Assembly (NCBI GenBank): GCA_902787575.1
Contig: CADAGX010000015.1
Span: 62,001-126,000, forward strand
Direction of reading: 5' to 3'
DNA: 64,000 bases
From: an uncultured Bacteroidales bacterium
GTDB lineage: Bacteria; Bacteroidota; Bacteroidia; Bacteroidales; Bacteroidaceae
Shown here: one piece after another, positions 8,412 to 17,665 of the stretch
How positions within the stretch are numbered: position 1 is the first letter of the stretch
Layout: each line of letters opens with the position of its first letter
Position numbers and translations under genes: made by a program
The notes under the pieces: generated by a model
Told to the model about the DNA's origin: nothing
What the model saw: the letters and a program-made list of their open reading frames with translations, nothing else
Database searches by the model: none

Positions 8412-10052
8412 TCAGAATTTGAAGCCCAGCGTGCAAGTTATGGTGTGGCGGTTCAGGTTCAGATCTACGGGAGAAAGTTTCCTGCCTGCCAGTGCCGGAT
8501 AATCTGTGGCGAACTGTGCGTCGGAAGTGAAGCTGTCGTCGAAAGCGTAGAACTCGCCGTTTTGCTGACGGAACTTGTATGTCAGGTCGCAATAGAAGTG
8601 CTTATATTTGTATCCCAAGCCACACGCCAGAATATTTGCGTCCGAGAGCGTCATGTAGCTCGTGTTGGGAATATAATCCAACACTGCGCTATTTATATTC
8701 TGATTGAATGTTTTTCCACTTTTGTAGATGCTGCTGATGTAATTGTAGCCGAGGCGAGCCGACCAATCACTCGAGAGTTTGAACTCCACGCCAGCCTTCA
8801 CCGTGTGTTGTCCCTTGAAGTTTCTATTCGTGAGACGTGTCATTTCCTTGTCGCTCTGCCCCGAGAAAGAATTTCCGCCGTAGTAATCTGCATCGTCGGG
8901 ATAGCTCAGACGATTTTTTCCATAGTTCGCATATTCATATTCCACGCCCCACGCCAGATAACGGTCCACGGTGCTTCCGAGGCTGACACGCGCGCGCCAA
9001 GGAGTGCGAAGCACGTATTCCAGGTAGCAGTCGTCTCGTCCGGGAACATTGTAGTAGCCGCCATTAAAATAATTGCCTGACGCATCGTAATAATCGAGGT
9101 GCACTCCGTTATTATCGTACTTCGAATCTATGCTGTGGTCGGTGCGGGATTTCAGGCGATACCACGTGGGAGTCTCTACGGCCAAGCCCACACGGAAAGG
9201 ATTATCTTCGATGGGACGAACGATGGCGCCCAGTTTGAAATTTATGCCGAAGCCGGAAATTCGCTGGTCGTTGTAGAGTGTGTAATCCTGAATGTAGTCT
9301 CGCGGATCCGTCGTGCTGATTATACCATCGCGATACTCGGTATACATAGAATGACGGTCGTAATCTACATTTTCAAAGCCGAGCGTACCACCCACATACC
9401 AGCGGTCATCGACGTTGAAGCTCATATTCAGGTCAAACGCCTGTGCCGAGCCGGTGCTGTAGTGCGTATATTTGTTTTCCGATGCGCGGTCTGAATTATA
9501 GTAGCCGTTAGCATCCGAATTAATAAGGTATGCTTCCCACGAATTTTTAATGAGGCCGTAAGCGTCGTCCATGTCAGCCTGAGTGGGATAGAACTTATTG
9601 GCCTGCATTGCCAGCTGATCCATCTGCGACAGCCCACGCAGATTTGCATTATCTGCGTAGAAAGCGCGGTTGAAGTTGGCTTTCTTCTGGTAATTGAACG
9701 CGAAGTTGAAAAATTTCACCCTGTCGCCCTGAACATTCCAAGAGGCGACAAATCCAATTTGGTCGAATGTCCCGTGCACCAGCGCGTCCCCTTCGTCGTA
9801 CTTCTTGTCCTTGGGCCAGAGGACGCCGGCTGTGAGAGCTACGTCCGACTTACGATACAATCCGATTGCCGCAGGGTTGGAACTGATGGCCGAAATGTCG
9901 GCACCGAGGGCGCCAAGCGCGCCACCCATGGAAACGTAGCGCGAGGTTCCAATCAGGTCGGCCGTGCTGGAGATTTCGGCATTGTTGTATGCATGCTGGG
10001 CGCTGGCGGCAGTGGCCACACAAAGGGCACCCAAAAGAAATATCCTTTTCAT
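8412..10052 (-). CDS. OmpP1/FadL-like outer-membrane transport protein
   Basis: A 546-residue beta-barrel with a signal peptide (cleavage about ATAASAQ). The N-terminus has the conserved motif GGALGALGADISAISSNPAAIGLYR, found in proteins of this order often labelled hemin receptor or FadL-like. The rest alternates aromatic and polar residues and ends with CTLGFKF, a C-terminal phenylalanine typical of BAM substrates. Transport of hydrophobic molecules across the outer membrane is expected from the family, but the ligand is unknown. Confidence 0.88.
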   Translation of the reverse strand: MKRIFLLGALCVATAASAQHAYNNAEISSTADLIGTSRYVSMGGALGALGADISAISSNPAAIGLYRKSDVALTAGVLWPKDKKYDEGDALVHGTFDQIGFVASWNVQGDRVKFFNFAFNYQKKANFNRAFYADNANLRGLSQMDQLAMQANKFYPTQADMDDAYGLIKNSWEAYLINSDANGYYNSDRASENKYTHYSTGSAQAFDLNMSFNVDDRWYVGGTLGFENVDYDRHSMYTEYRDGIISTTDPRDYIQDYTLYNDQRISGFGINFKLGAIVRPIEDNPFRVGLAVETPTWYRLKSRTDHSIDSKYDNNGVHLDYYDASGNYFNGGYYNVPGRDDCYLEYVLRTPWRARVSLGSTVDRYLAWGVEYEYANYGKNRLSYPDDADYYGGNSFSGQSDKEMTRLTNRNFKGQHTVKAGVEFKLSSDWSARLGYNYISSIYKSGKTFNQNINSAVLDYIPNTSYMTLSDANILACGLGYKYKHFYCDLTYKFRQQNGEFYAFDDSFTSDAQFATDYPALAGRKLSPVDLNLNRHTITCTLGFKF

Positions 10053-10083
10053 CTTATCTGTTTTTACGTTTAAATATTCAAAT

Positions 10084-10158
10084 TGTCACACGTGGTTTCG
10101 GTGGAAACTACACGTCGTTTTTCGAAAACTACACGTGGTATTTCTGTTGCATCACGTC
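10084..10158. repeat. 22-bp phased CACGT array 2
   Basis: Four cores (CACGTGG, CACGTCG, CACGTGG, CACGTC) begin at 10089, 10111, 10132 and 10153 (22, 21, 21 bp), all in the same orientation. The array ends at the stop codon of the upstream minus-strand gene and precedes the OmpP1-like gene. Confidence 0.8.
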
Positions 10159-11307
10159 TTATCTGCCGCCACGGCCTCCGCCGCCGCGCGAACCACCGCC
10201 AGAGAAGCCGCCGCCACCGCCGGAAAATCCGCCGCCACGGGTGCTGCCGCCCGAGAAACCGCCACCGGAGTAGCTGCCACGTGAGCTGGAACTGCTACTG
10301 CTGCGGCTAACGGAGCTACTGCTGCTGCGCGAGGGCGTACTATAGGAGCCGCGCGTAGAACTGCTGCTCTCCGAGCGCGAAGGTGCGCTGTAACCACGAG
10401 TGGAGCGCGAGGTACTCTGCGTGGGAGCCGTAGTTGTTACGGAACGAGAGGAAGAAGGATTCACCATACGTCCGCCGCGTGTGCTGCCAATCGTGCCACG
10501 ACCAGTGCCATACGTCGTACCAGAGCTGCCAACCGTGCCGCGCGTAGAACCGGAGCGAGAGAGGAAATTTCCGCCCATGCGTCCGCCGCGAGCATTGCCG
10601 CGACCTACATGGCCGCCACCTGCCGTAACGCCACGATTGCTGCGGTTGAAGAAACTTCTGCCAGTCCGATCGCGGTGATACCCGCCGTACCATCCGTGGT
10701 GCCACCCGAGATCCCATCCGGGATGATGGTGCCAACCCCAGCCCCAATCGTACCAACTGTAATATCCGAAGCGATAATACGGACCATACCACCCGTACCA
10801 GGGATCATACCACGGGTCGTACCAACCGTAATAAAAGTCCCAAAGGAACGGATCGCGCAGATAAAATCCATGATATCGGTGCAGGCGCGAAGTATAGTAG
10901 AAGTCATCGTCGTAGTAACCACCTTCGTCAGGTTCGGATGCGACGGGTGCTTCGTCGGGTTCCAACACGTAGGATTTCTCGTTCAGCGAGTCGGTCATCA
11001 CGAAAAGTGTGTCTCCCACCAGCCGTGCGACGGGCTGCGATGTGCCGCGGCGATTGTAATCGTCCACGTCGCGCAGTGCGCCGCTGTGATAATCGGGGTC
11101 AGTTTCCGTGCCATCCCACGCAGATTCGTCAACGGTGGAAGCCGCCGTCTGAGTTCGCGAAGTGGAACTTGTAGCGGAAGAGAGTGTCGTAGTCCGACTG
11201 GCGGCCTTACTTTTTCTGGGGACGAAGTACATATCGTCGTCCACCTGTGCACTAATCGCAAAAGGAAGTGCGAAAAATGCTATCCAAAGGAAGAATTTCT
11301 GTCTCAT
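10159..11307 (-). CDS. Secreted aromatic-rich and Ser/Gly/Arg-rich low-complexity protein
   Basis: I recognise no enzyme family in this 382-residue protein. A signal peptide (cleavage near AISAQ) is followed by a Ser/Thr stretch and an acidic region. A block at about 140-210 is extremely rich in Tyr, Trp, His, Gly and Asp (for example WYDPWYDPWYGWYGPYY). The C-terminal 160 residues are almost entirely Ser, Arg, Gly and Thr, ending in GGGFSGGG-type repeats. An envelope or surface structural role is plausible but unproven. The gene has its own well-formed promoter. Confidence 0.85.
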   Translation of the reverse strand: MRQKFFLWIAFFALPFAISAQVDDDMYFVPRKSKAASRTTTLSSATSSTSRTQTAASTVDESAWDGTETDPDYHSGALRDVDDYNRRGTSQPVARLVGDTLFVMTDSLNEKSYVLEPDEAPVASEPDEGGYYDDDFYYTSRLHRYHGFYLRDPFLWDFYYGWYDPWYDPWYGWYGPYYRFGYYSWYDWGWGWHHHPGWDLGWHHGWYGGYHRDRTGRSFFNRSNRGVTAGGGHVGRGNARGGRMGGNFLSRSGSTRGTVGSSGTTYGTGRGTIGSTRGGRMVNPSSSRSVTTTAPTQSTSRSTRGYSAPSRSESSSSTRGSYSTPSRSSSSSVSRSSSSSSSRGSYSGGGFSGGSTRGGGFSGGGGGFSGGGSRGGGGRGGR

Positions 11308-11334
11308 AACACTTGATATTTAAAGTTTTCACCG

Positions 11335-11366
11335 CAAAGATATGACGTTTTTGCGAGATGTGCAAA
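11335..11366 (-). promoter_or_regulatory. Promoter of the low-complexity secreted protein
   Basis: On the minus strand: TTTG (11363-11366), 20-nt spacer, TATCTTTG (11335-11342), with the start codon 28 nt downstream. Confidence 0.8.
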
Positions 11367-11424
11367 AGGAATTTGCCTAATCTGTCTGGGGAATTTCCCT
11401 ACGGAAGAGGGAAAATCCCCTGCG

Positions 11425-12693
11425 TCAGTCGAATCGTATGCTGCGAGCGGGTTCGATCCGAGACACCAAATGACTGGGAACGAGGAGCGAGAGGAAACAA
11501 AGCACCAGTGTGGCCAGATTTATCAGCAGCACATAGCGCCAATCCACGAGCAGCGGCACAGCTGAGACGTAGTAAGTCTGCGGATCGAGGTGCACGACAG
11601 AAAATGTCTTCTGCAGCATCGTCAGCGCGAAGGCCAGCAAGTTGCCAAAGAGCAAGCCGCGCAAGATAATGAGCGAGGCGAAGTGCAGAAAGATGATGCG
11701 CAGCGGACCGTTGGCAGAGCCGAGAGCCTTCATGACGCCTATGAAATTCGTCCGCTCCAAGATGATAATGAGCAAGCCGCTCACCATTGTGAAACCTGCG
11801 ACGCATATCATCAAAATAAGAATGACCAGCACGTTGGTGTCCAACAGGTCGAGCCAATTAAATATGGCGGGATAAAGTTCGCGTATCGTGGGAACGGCGA
11901 AATATGCCCCGTTGGAATCCTGCCTCGGCATGCCGCGAATGATGTCGTAAGCCACGCCGTCCATCGTTTTCATGTCACGCAGGATCACTTCAGCGCCCGA
12001 AAACTGTTGCGCATTCCAGCCGTAAAGCGCATGTATCGTGGACAAATCTGCGAAAACGAGTTTCTCGTCAAACTCGGTGAGGTTCGTTTCGAAGATGCCA
12101 GCCACGGTGAAACGACGGGCACGCACGTTATTCTCGAAGAAATAGGCGAAAACCTTGTCTCCGACCTGCAGTTTCAATTTTCCGGCAAGCATGGACGACA
12201 GCAACAAGCCGCCGCCGGAGACGCTGTCGCTGAATGCTGGAATTTCTCCCTCGAGCAAATGCTGCTGCAAGAACGTGCAATCGTACTCCTGTCCCACGCC
12301 GCGAAATGCAACGCCACAGAAGGAATCGTCGGTTTTCAGCATGCCAACTTTTTGGCAGAAGCGCTGCACATGTGCCACGCCACGCGTGTTTTCAATTTTA
12401 GCAAGCAGCGAATCGTCGATTACCACGGGCTGCGACTCGGCCGACCGCAGTGATTCGAAATTTACCACCTGCAAATGGCCGCCAAAGCCGAGCACCTTGT
12501 TCTGGATTTCGCGCTTGAAACCCATGACGACAAACACGCTAATGAGCATGACGGCCACGCCAATTGCCACGCCTGCCGTCGCAATCTGGATGGCGGGACG
12601 CGACACGCGCTTCGTCTCACCGCTGCGCATGAAAAGCCGCTGGGCAATAAACCAAGTGTACACTTCCGTCAGTTTGGATACGAGGCGTGGCAA
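11425..12693 (-). CDS. LolC/LolE-like ABC transporter permease
   Basis: A 422-residue inner-membrane protein with one N-terminal helix (about 36-58), a large periplasmic MacB-type domain, and three C-terminal helices. The ending (SHLVSRIEPARSIRFD) is the usual FtsX/LolCE tail. It probably works in lipoprotein release with an ABC ATPase encoded elsewhere. The first codon at 12693 is TTG; a GTG at 12663 (VYTWFIAQRLFM) is a good alternative. It follows the aminotransferase gene by 27 nt. Confidence 0.88.
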   Translation of the reverse strand: MPRLVSKLTEVYTWFIAQRLFMRSGETKRVSRPAIQIATAGVAIGVAVMLISVFVVMGFKREIQNKVLGFGGHLQVVNFESLRSAESQPVVIDDSLLAKIENTRGVAHVQRFCQKVGMLKTDDSFCGVAFRGVGQEYDCTFLQQHLLEGEIPAFSDSVSGGGLLLSSMLAGKLKLQVGDKVFAYFFENNVRARRFTVAGIFETNLTEFDEKLVFADLSTIHALYGWNAQQFSGAEVILRDMKTMDGVAYDIIRGMPRQDSNGAYFAVPTIRELYPAIFNWLDLLDTNVLVILILMICVAGFTMVSGLLIIILERTNFIGVMKALGSANGPLRIIFLHFASLIILRGLLFGNLLAFALTMLQKTFSVVHLDPQTYYVSAVPLLVDWRYVLLINLATLVLCFLSLLVPSHLVSRIEPARSIRFD

Positions 12694-12720
12694 CTTGCCT
12701 GCGCCCTATACCTTATTATA

Positions 12721-13920
12721 TTATATAGTGCGACCGGGATAAGCCTCGAGTGCCTTTTTCAGCACGACGAGTGCACGATTGAGGTCTTCCTTCTTCAGCA
12801 CGTAAGCCAAACGCACTTCGTCCTTGCCGGCACCAGGCGTCGTATAGAATCCGGCGGCGGGCGCCATCATTACTGTCTGTCCTTCGTAGTTGAAATCCGA
12901 CAGGCACCAGGCGCAGAACTTCTCGGCATCATCCACCGGCAGGCGGGCCACAGTGTAGAAAGCGCCCATGGGAATCGGGCTGTAAACGCCAGGAATTCTG
13001 TTCAGGCCGTCGATAAGACATTTACGACGCTCCACATACTCGTCGTACACCTCTCGTCCGTACGATTCCGGCTCGTCGAGGCTGGCTTCCGCCGCTATCT
13101 GTCCGATAAGTGGAGGGCTAAGTCGCGCCTGACAAAACTTCATAACGGCCTTGCGAACTGCCGCATTCTTGGTAATGAGCGCTCCAATGCGAATTCCGCA
13201 CTCGCTGTATCGTTTGCTCACCGAGTCGATGAGAACGACATTATCTTCGATACCTTCCAGATGACACGCGCTTATGTACGGGCTGCCCGTATAAATGAAC
13301 TCGCGGTACACTTCGTCGGAAAAAAGATACAGGTCGTATTTTTTCACCAAGTCGCGGATTTGGTTCATCTCACGTCGCGTATAAAGATAACCGGTCGGGT
13401 TATTCGGATTGCAGATGAGTATCGCACGAGTTTTCTCGTTTATCAACTCTTCAAACTGCTCGACCTTTGGCAAGGAAAAACCTTCCTCAATTGTGGTGGT
13501 GAGCGTGCGAATTACGGCGCCGGCTGAGATAGCGAACGCCATGTAGTTTGCATACGCGGGTTCCGGCACTATGATTTCGTCGCCGGGATTAAGACACGCC
13601 AAAAATGCGAAGAGGACGGCTTCACTGCCGCCACTCGTGATAATTATATCGTCGGCCGTCAATTTTATATTATACTTCGCGTAATAGTTCACAAGCTTCT
13701 TGCGGTAGGAAAGATATCCTTGGCTAGGACTATATTCCAGAATGCGGCGATCAATATTTTTAATCGCGTCGATGGCAGCCGGCGGCGTTGGGAGGTCGGG
13801 TTGCCCAATGTTGAGATGAAAGACATGAACGCCGCGATCCTTGGCTGCGTAAGCCAACGGCGCGAGTTTTCGGATGGGAGATTCGGGCATTTCGGTGCCG
13901 CGAACTGAGATTTTCGGCAT
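12721..13920 (-). CDS. PLP-dependent aminotransferase, class I/II
   Basis: Fold-type I aminotransferase of 399 residues. Visible signatures are SGGSEAVLFAF (cofactor phosphate), ICNPNNPTGYLYT, FSDEVYREFIY, and the Schiff-base lysine in SVSKRYSECGIRIGA. It most resembles the aspartate/alanine transaminase subgroup (AspC/AlaT-like); exact substrates cannot be read from sequence. It has a clear promoter and is followed by the LolC/E-like gene. Confidence 0.92.
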   Translation of the reverse strand: MPKISVRGTEMPESPIRKLAPLAYAAKDRGVHVFHLNIGQPDLPTPPAAIDAIKNIDRRILEYSPSQGYLSYRKKLVNYYAKYNIKLTADDIIITSGGSEAVLFAFLACLNPGDEIIVPEPAYANYMAFAISAGAVIRTLTTTIEEGFSLPKVEQFEELINEKTRAILICNPNNPTGYLYTRREMNQIRDLVKKYDLYLFSDEVYREFIYTGSPYISACHLEGIEDNVVLIDSVSKRYSECGIRIGALITKNAAVRKAVMKFCQARLSPPLIGQIAAEASLDEPESYGREVYDEYVERRKCLIDGLNRIPGVYSPIPMGAFYTVARLPVDDAEKFCAWCLSDFNYEGQTVMMAPAAGFYTTPGAGKDEVRLAYVLKKEDLNRALVVLKKALEAYPGRTI

Positions 13921-13961
13921 ACTTAAAAATTAATAATGTGTCACAGCGGACAATTCGCCTG

Positions 13962-13993
13962 CAAAGTTACGATTTGTTGCAGAATCGTGCAAA
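13962..13993 (-). promoter_or_regulatory. Promoter of the aminotransferase operon
   Basis: TTTG (13990-13993), 20-nt spacer, TAACTTTG (13962-13969) on the minus strand, 41 nt before the ATG. Confidence 0.8.
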
Positions 13994-14015
13994 AAAAACG
14001 GGCAGAAAGTAACTG

Positions 14016-14115
14016 AAAAACGACGTGCAGCATTTTCTGTACCACACGTCGTTTTCAGAAAATCACGTGTGGTGTACGAAGAAACTGCACGTGATAAATT
14101 CTGCACCACAGGTCG
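14016..14115. repeat. 22-bp phased CACGT array 3
   Basis: Cores at 14024 (CGTGCAG), 14045 (CACGTCG), 14064 (CACGTGT), 14088 (CACGTGA) and a degenerate one at 14109. Spacing is 21, 19, 24 and 21 bp. It lies immediately past the stop codon of the M18 peptidase. Confidence 0.75.
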
Positions 14116-14121
14116 GGATGA

Positions 14122-15405
14122 TCAACTCCCGTAGAAATGTGCGAATGCCCGCACGCAATACTCGTAGTCGCGCACGGCGCCAGTCTCTCGCGCGCTGTGC
14201 ATTGCAAGGATGGGAGCTCCCATATCCACGCCACGTAACGGCAGCGACGCGCTGAGTATGTTGCCCAGCGTGCTGCCGCCTGCCACATCGCTGTGGTTCA
14301 CGAATCGCTGGCACGGAACGCCGCTCTCGCGACAGATTTCTGCGAACACGGCTGCCGAAACGGCGTCGCTGACATATTTCTGCGAAGCGTTAAACTTTAT
14401 GACGGGACCGCCGCCCAGCTGCGGATGATTCGTCGGGTCGTATTTCTCGCCGTAGTTGGGATGGAAAGCATGTGCGTTGTCGGCAGAAACCATGAATGAG
14501 CGCTCCACACACTGCCAGAACGCAGCTTCATCGCCACCCTGTGCCAAAATAATTCTGCGCAGGAGGGAAGAAAAAAACGGACTGCCGGCGCCTTGTTTTG
14601 TCTGGCTGCCAGTCTCCTCGTTGTCGAATACCGCCACCACCTGCGTGCGGCTGTTTTCGCGGCACGTCAGTATGGCTTCCAACGATGCGAAAGCCATCGT
14701 CAGGTCGTCTTGCCGCCCAGAGGAAAGAAACTCGCCGTGAGCGCCGAAGGTGCAGGCTGATGTGGCGTCGTAAAGATACAGGTCGAAATCCAAAATCTGC
14801 TCGGGGCTGACGGACAACTCCGTGCAGATAATTTGCTGCAGCAGGTTGCCACGTTCCAATTCGTCGTTCAGTATTCCGAGCAACGGCAGTGTGTCTTTCT
14901 GTTTGCTAAGCTTCACACCGTCGTTTACCTGCCGATTAAAATGAATTGCCAAACTGGAGATTTGCAGCAACGGACGCTTGACATGAAGCAAACGACACAC
15001 GGGATGCATGGCATCTGCGCCTCGCAACACCACGCGCCCAGCCACACTGAGCGGTCTGTCGAACCACGTGGAGAGAATCGGGCCGCCGTAAACCTCGGTA
15101 TTCAATTTCACAATTCCGCCGTCGGCCGTCATTTCAGCATTCGGCTTAATACGGAAAGTGGGCGAATCGCAGTGCGAACAAATCACGTGAAAGCCCGCAT
15201 CGGCTAAACTGGCCGTGCCAAGGCGGAAGGCATAAAGCGAGGAGTCGTTCTTCTTCACGTAGAATTTTCCGTCGCTCGGCAGCTTCAGCGGTTCAGCGGC
15301 GTCTAAACACACAAAGCCAGCGGCCTGCAACTCAGTCTCCAAACGTCGCACAGCCAGAAAGTTCACGGGCGACGAATTCAATCGGTCAATCAATCGTTCT
15401 ATCAT
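14122..15405 (-). CDS. apeB: M18 family aminopeptidase
   Basis: A zinc aminopeptidase of the aspartyl/leucyl M18 family with 427 residues. Metal-site motifs are ICSHCDSPTFRIKP near residue 85, VFDNEETGSQTKQG in the middle, and a late NHSDVAGGSTLG. It cleaves N-terminal residues from peptides in the cytoplasm. I start at the ATG at 15405 (MIERLIDRLNSS), since the 45 upstream codons in frame run through the divergent promoter region. It shares that region with murQ. Confidence 0.92.
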   Translation of the reverse strand: MIERLIDRLNSSPVNFLAVRRLETELQAAGFVCLDAAEPLKLPSDGKFYVKKNDSSLYAFRLGTASLADAGFHVICSHCDSPTFRIKPNAEMTADGGIVKLNTEVYGGPILSTWFDRPLSVAGRVVLRGADAMHPVCRLLHVKRPLLQISSLAIHFNRQVNDGVKLSKQKDTLPLLGILNDELERGNLLQQIICTELSVSPEQILDFDLYLYDATSACTFGAHGEFLSSGRQDDLTMAFASLEAILTCRENSRTQVVAVFDNEETGSQTKQGAGSPFFSSLLRRIILAQGGDEAAFWQCVERSFMVSADNAHAFHPNYGEKYDPTNHPQLGGGPVIKFNASQKYVSDAVSAAVFAEICRESGVPCQRFVNHSDVAGGSTLGNILSASLPLRGVDMGAPILAMHSARETGAVRDYEYCVRAFAHFYGS

Positions 15406-15419
15406 TTCCTTCAAAAAAA

Positions 15420-15450
15420 TTTTTCGTGTGGGCAAAAATTCGTAACTTTG
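15420..15450 (+). promoter_or_regulatory. Promoter of murQ
   Basis: TTTT (15420-15423, 3 of 4 matches to TTTG), 19-nt spacer, TAACTTTG (15443-15450). The murQ ATG is 42 nt downstream. Confidence 0.65.
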
Positions 15451-15492
15451 CTCGTCGTTGAGTGCAAAATTACAAATTATTCTCTGAAAACC

Positions 15493-16293
15493 ATGCGTCA
15501 AACCGAGAAAATTACAGAGCAGCCGTCCCATTTCGACCATTTGGAAAAAATGTCGGTCGAGGAACTATTACACCACATAAACGAGGAAGACAAACTTGTG
15601 GCAGCCGCCGTGGAGAAAAGCATCACGCAGATTCAGCGCCTCGTCGAGGCCATAGAACCGAAAATGCGTGCCGGCGGACGTCTTTTTTACCTTGGCGCCG
15701 GCACCAGCGGGCGTCTGGGCGTACTCGATGCCAGCGAGTTGCCACCGACATTTGGTGTGCCGGAAACGAGAGTGACAGGTGTTATTGCCGGCGGCGACCG
15801 TGCTTTGCGCCACGCCGTGGAGAACGCCGAAGATATTGCCGAACAGGGATGGAAAGACTTGCTGCCATTTTCGCCGACGCCAAACGACTCCGTCATAGGA
15901 ATTGCTGCGTCCGGCACCACGCCATACGTCGTTGGTGCAATTCGCCAAGCCCGCAGCTTTGGTCTCACCACGGGCTGCATCACAAGCAACCCGCAGACAC
16001 CACTGGCGGCGGCCGCGGAATTTCCGGTTGAGACGATAGTGGGGCCGGAATTCGTCACGGGATCTAGTCGGATGAAAAGTGGCACAGCTCAGAAAATGGT
16101 GCTTAATATGATTTCTACGACGCTTATGATCCGACTCGGCCGCGTGCAGGGAAATCGGATGGTGAACATGCAACTGACAAATGCAAAGCTCATCGACCGC
16201 GGCACGAAGATGATACAGGAATCGCTCGGCCTGTCGTACGACGAGGCGCGCAAGCGGCTGCTCGAGGCGGGAAGCGTCAGCGGCGTGCTCTGA
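15493..16293 (+). CDS. murQ: N-acetylmuramic acid 6-phosphate etherase
   Basis: Cleaves the lactyl ether of MurNAc-6-phosphate to GlcNAc-6-phosphate and D-lactate during peptidoglycan recycling. The 266-residue SIS-domain protein contains the signatures FYLGAGTSGRLGVLDASELPP (in part), GIAASGTTPYV and VTGSSRMKSGTAQKMVLN. I use the ATG at 15493 (MRQTEKITEQPS); upstream codons lie in the promoter. Two deoxynucleoside kinase genes follow but have their own promoter. Confidence 0.95.
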   Translation: MRQTEKITEQPSHFDHLEKMSVEELLHHINEEDKLVAAAVEKSITQIQRLVEAIEPKMRAGGRLFYLGAGTSGRLGVLDASELPPTFGVPETRVTGVIAGGDRALRHAVENAEDIAEQGWKDLLPFSPTPNDSVIGIAASGTTPYVVGAIRQARSFGLTTGCITSNPQTPLAAAAEFPVETIVGPEFVTGSSRMKSGTAQKMVLNMISTTLMIRLGRVQGNRMVNMQLTNAKLIDRGTKMIQESLGLSYDEARKRLLEAGSVSGVL

Positions 16294-16316
16294 CGGCAAC
16301 TTTGTAGGGCCAAAAC

Positions 16317-16347
16317 TTGCACCAAAAAAGATTTCTTCGTAAGTTTG
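16317..16347 (+). promoter_or_regulatory. Promoter of the deoxynucleoside kinase pair
   Basis: CTTG (16317-16320), 19-nt spacer, TAAGTTTG (16340-16347), 23 nt before the first kinase ATG. Confidence 0.65.
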
Positions 16348-16370
16348 CAGAAAGTTAGAGCAGAAAAGAA

Positions 16371-17024
16371 ATGCACATTGCCGTCGCAGGAAATATAGGA
16401 AGCGGGAAAACCACGCTGACGCAGATGCTTGCCGAACATTACGGCTGGCGTCCGCAATACGAAGCGGTGAGCTATAATCCATACCTCGAGGATTACTACA
16501 AGAACATCGACCGCTGGTCGTTTGCAATGGAGGTGTTTTTTCTGAAAGAACGCTTCAAAAACATTCTGGAGATAGCCCGCAGCGAAGAAACCATCATCCA
16601 GGACCGCACAATCTACGAGGGAGTTTATGTTTTTGTAGCCAACAATAAAAAACTGGGACACCTGAGCGACCGCGATTTCACGGCCTACATGGAACTTTTC
16701 GAACTGATGACGGATATCGTTCGCTTTCCAGACCTGATGATTTACCTGCGAGCGAGCGTGCCGCACCTCGTGAAAAATATCCAAAAGCGAGGTCGCGAGT
16801 ACGAGCAGACCATTCAGTTGGAATATCTCAACGGCTTGAACGAACTTTACGAAGAGTTCATTTACAAAAAATATCGGGGTCGCGTGCTGACTGTCGAAGT
16901 CGATAATTTGGATTACCAACACAACAGGCAGGATTTCGCCTTCATCACCGACAAGATTGACGCCCTACTCTACGGCCTCTTCCCACTGCATGAAGGCCAG
17001 CCACACGCAGAAATAAAAATGTAA
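16371..17024 (+). CDS. Deoxynucleoside kinase, copy 1
   Basis: Salvage kinase that phosphorylates deoxynucleosides. The 217-residue protein has a P-loop GNIGSGKTTLTQML at residues 7-20, the YNPYLEDYY substrate-site segment, and the catalytic QDRTIYEGVY motif (DR-type, as in the dCK/dGK family). Bacteroidota usually encode two such enzymes, often one purine- and one pyrimidine-directed; which is which cannot be told here. A close paralogue follows 18 nt later. Confidence 0.93.
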   Translation: MHIAVAGNIGSGKTTLTQMLAEHYGWRPQYEAVSYNPYLEDYYKNIDRWSFAMEVFFLKERFKNILEIARSEETIIQDRTIYEGVYVFVANNKKLGHLSDRDFTAYMELFELMTDIVRFPDLMIYLRASVPHLVKNIQKRGREYEQTIQLEYLNGLNELYEEFIYKKYRGRVLTVEVDNLDYQHNRQDFAFITDKIDALLYGLFPLHEGQPHAEIKM

Positions 17025-17042
17025 CACTCTAAAACTAAAAAT

Positions 17043-17654
17043 ATGCATATAGCAGTCGCAGGAAACATTGGGTGCGGAAAAACGACGCTCACCAAGATGC
17101 TCGTAAAACGATACGGGTGGACTCCACGTTACGAGCCCGTCGACGTGAATCCCTACCTGTCGGATTTTTACAACGACATGAACCGCTGGTCTTTCAACCT
17201 GCAGGTTTATTTTCTCAACAAGCGGTTTCGCGACGTAGTGGAGATAGCAAAGTCGGATGACACGGTCATCCAGGACAGAACCATCTTTGAGGACGCAAAA
17301 ATCTTCGCGCCGAATCTCTACGACCAAGGGTACATGGAAGAGCGCGACTTTAAGAATTACTCGGAACTATTCGAGCTAATGATGTCTTTGGTGGGTCTCC
17401 CGGATCTTATGATATACATACGAAGTAGCATTCCAAACCTCATAGCTCAGATTTCCAAGCGCGGGAGAGATTATGAGCAGAGCATTCGTATCGATTACCT
17501 CACGGGGTTGAATAATCGGTACGAGGAGTGGATTCAAAATTATAAGGGGAAACTGCTGATTATCGACGGCGACGTCACAAAATTTGAGTCCAATCCGAAG
17601 GATTTCCAACGTGTCACGGAGCAAATAGACTCTCTGCTCTACGGTCTCTTCTGA
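17043..17654 (+). CDS. Deoxynucleoside kinase, copy 2
   Basis: Paralogue of the preceding gene, 203 residues, with P-loop GNIGCGKTTLTKML, VNPYLSDFYNDMNRWSF and QDRTIFEDAKIF. The two proteins align along their whole length and share the C-terminal DSLLYGLF / DALLYGLF ending, so they arose by tandem duplication. The differences around the catalytic DR motif (YEGVY versus FEDAK) suggest divergent substrate choice. Confidence 0.93.
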   Translation: MHIAVAGNIGCGKTTLTKMLVKRYGWTPRYEPVDVNPYLSDFYNDMNRWSFNLQVYFLNKRFRDVVEIAKSDDTVIQDRTIFEDAKIFAPNLYDQGYMEERDFKNYSELFELMMSLVGLPDLMIYIRSSIPNLIAQISKRGRDYEQSIRIDYLTGLNNRYEEWIQNYKGKLLIIDGDVTKFESNPKDFQRVTEQIDSLLYGLF

Positions 17655-17665
17655 CGCATCATTCC

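Noticed and set aside
12708-12728. Recurrent AT-rich string (CCTTATTATATTA type) also near 5221, 22866 and 60268
   Set aside because: Two of the four copies are inside conserved coding sequence (Tyr/Ile/Leu codons), spacing to genes is inconsistent and no symmetry is evident. Probably chance plus codon composition.
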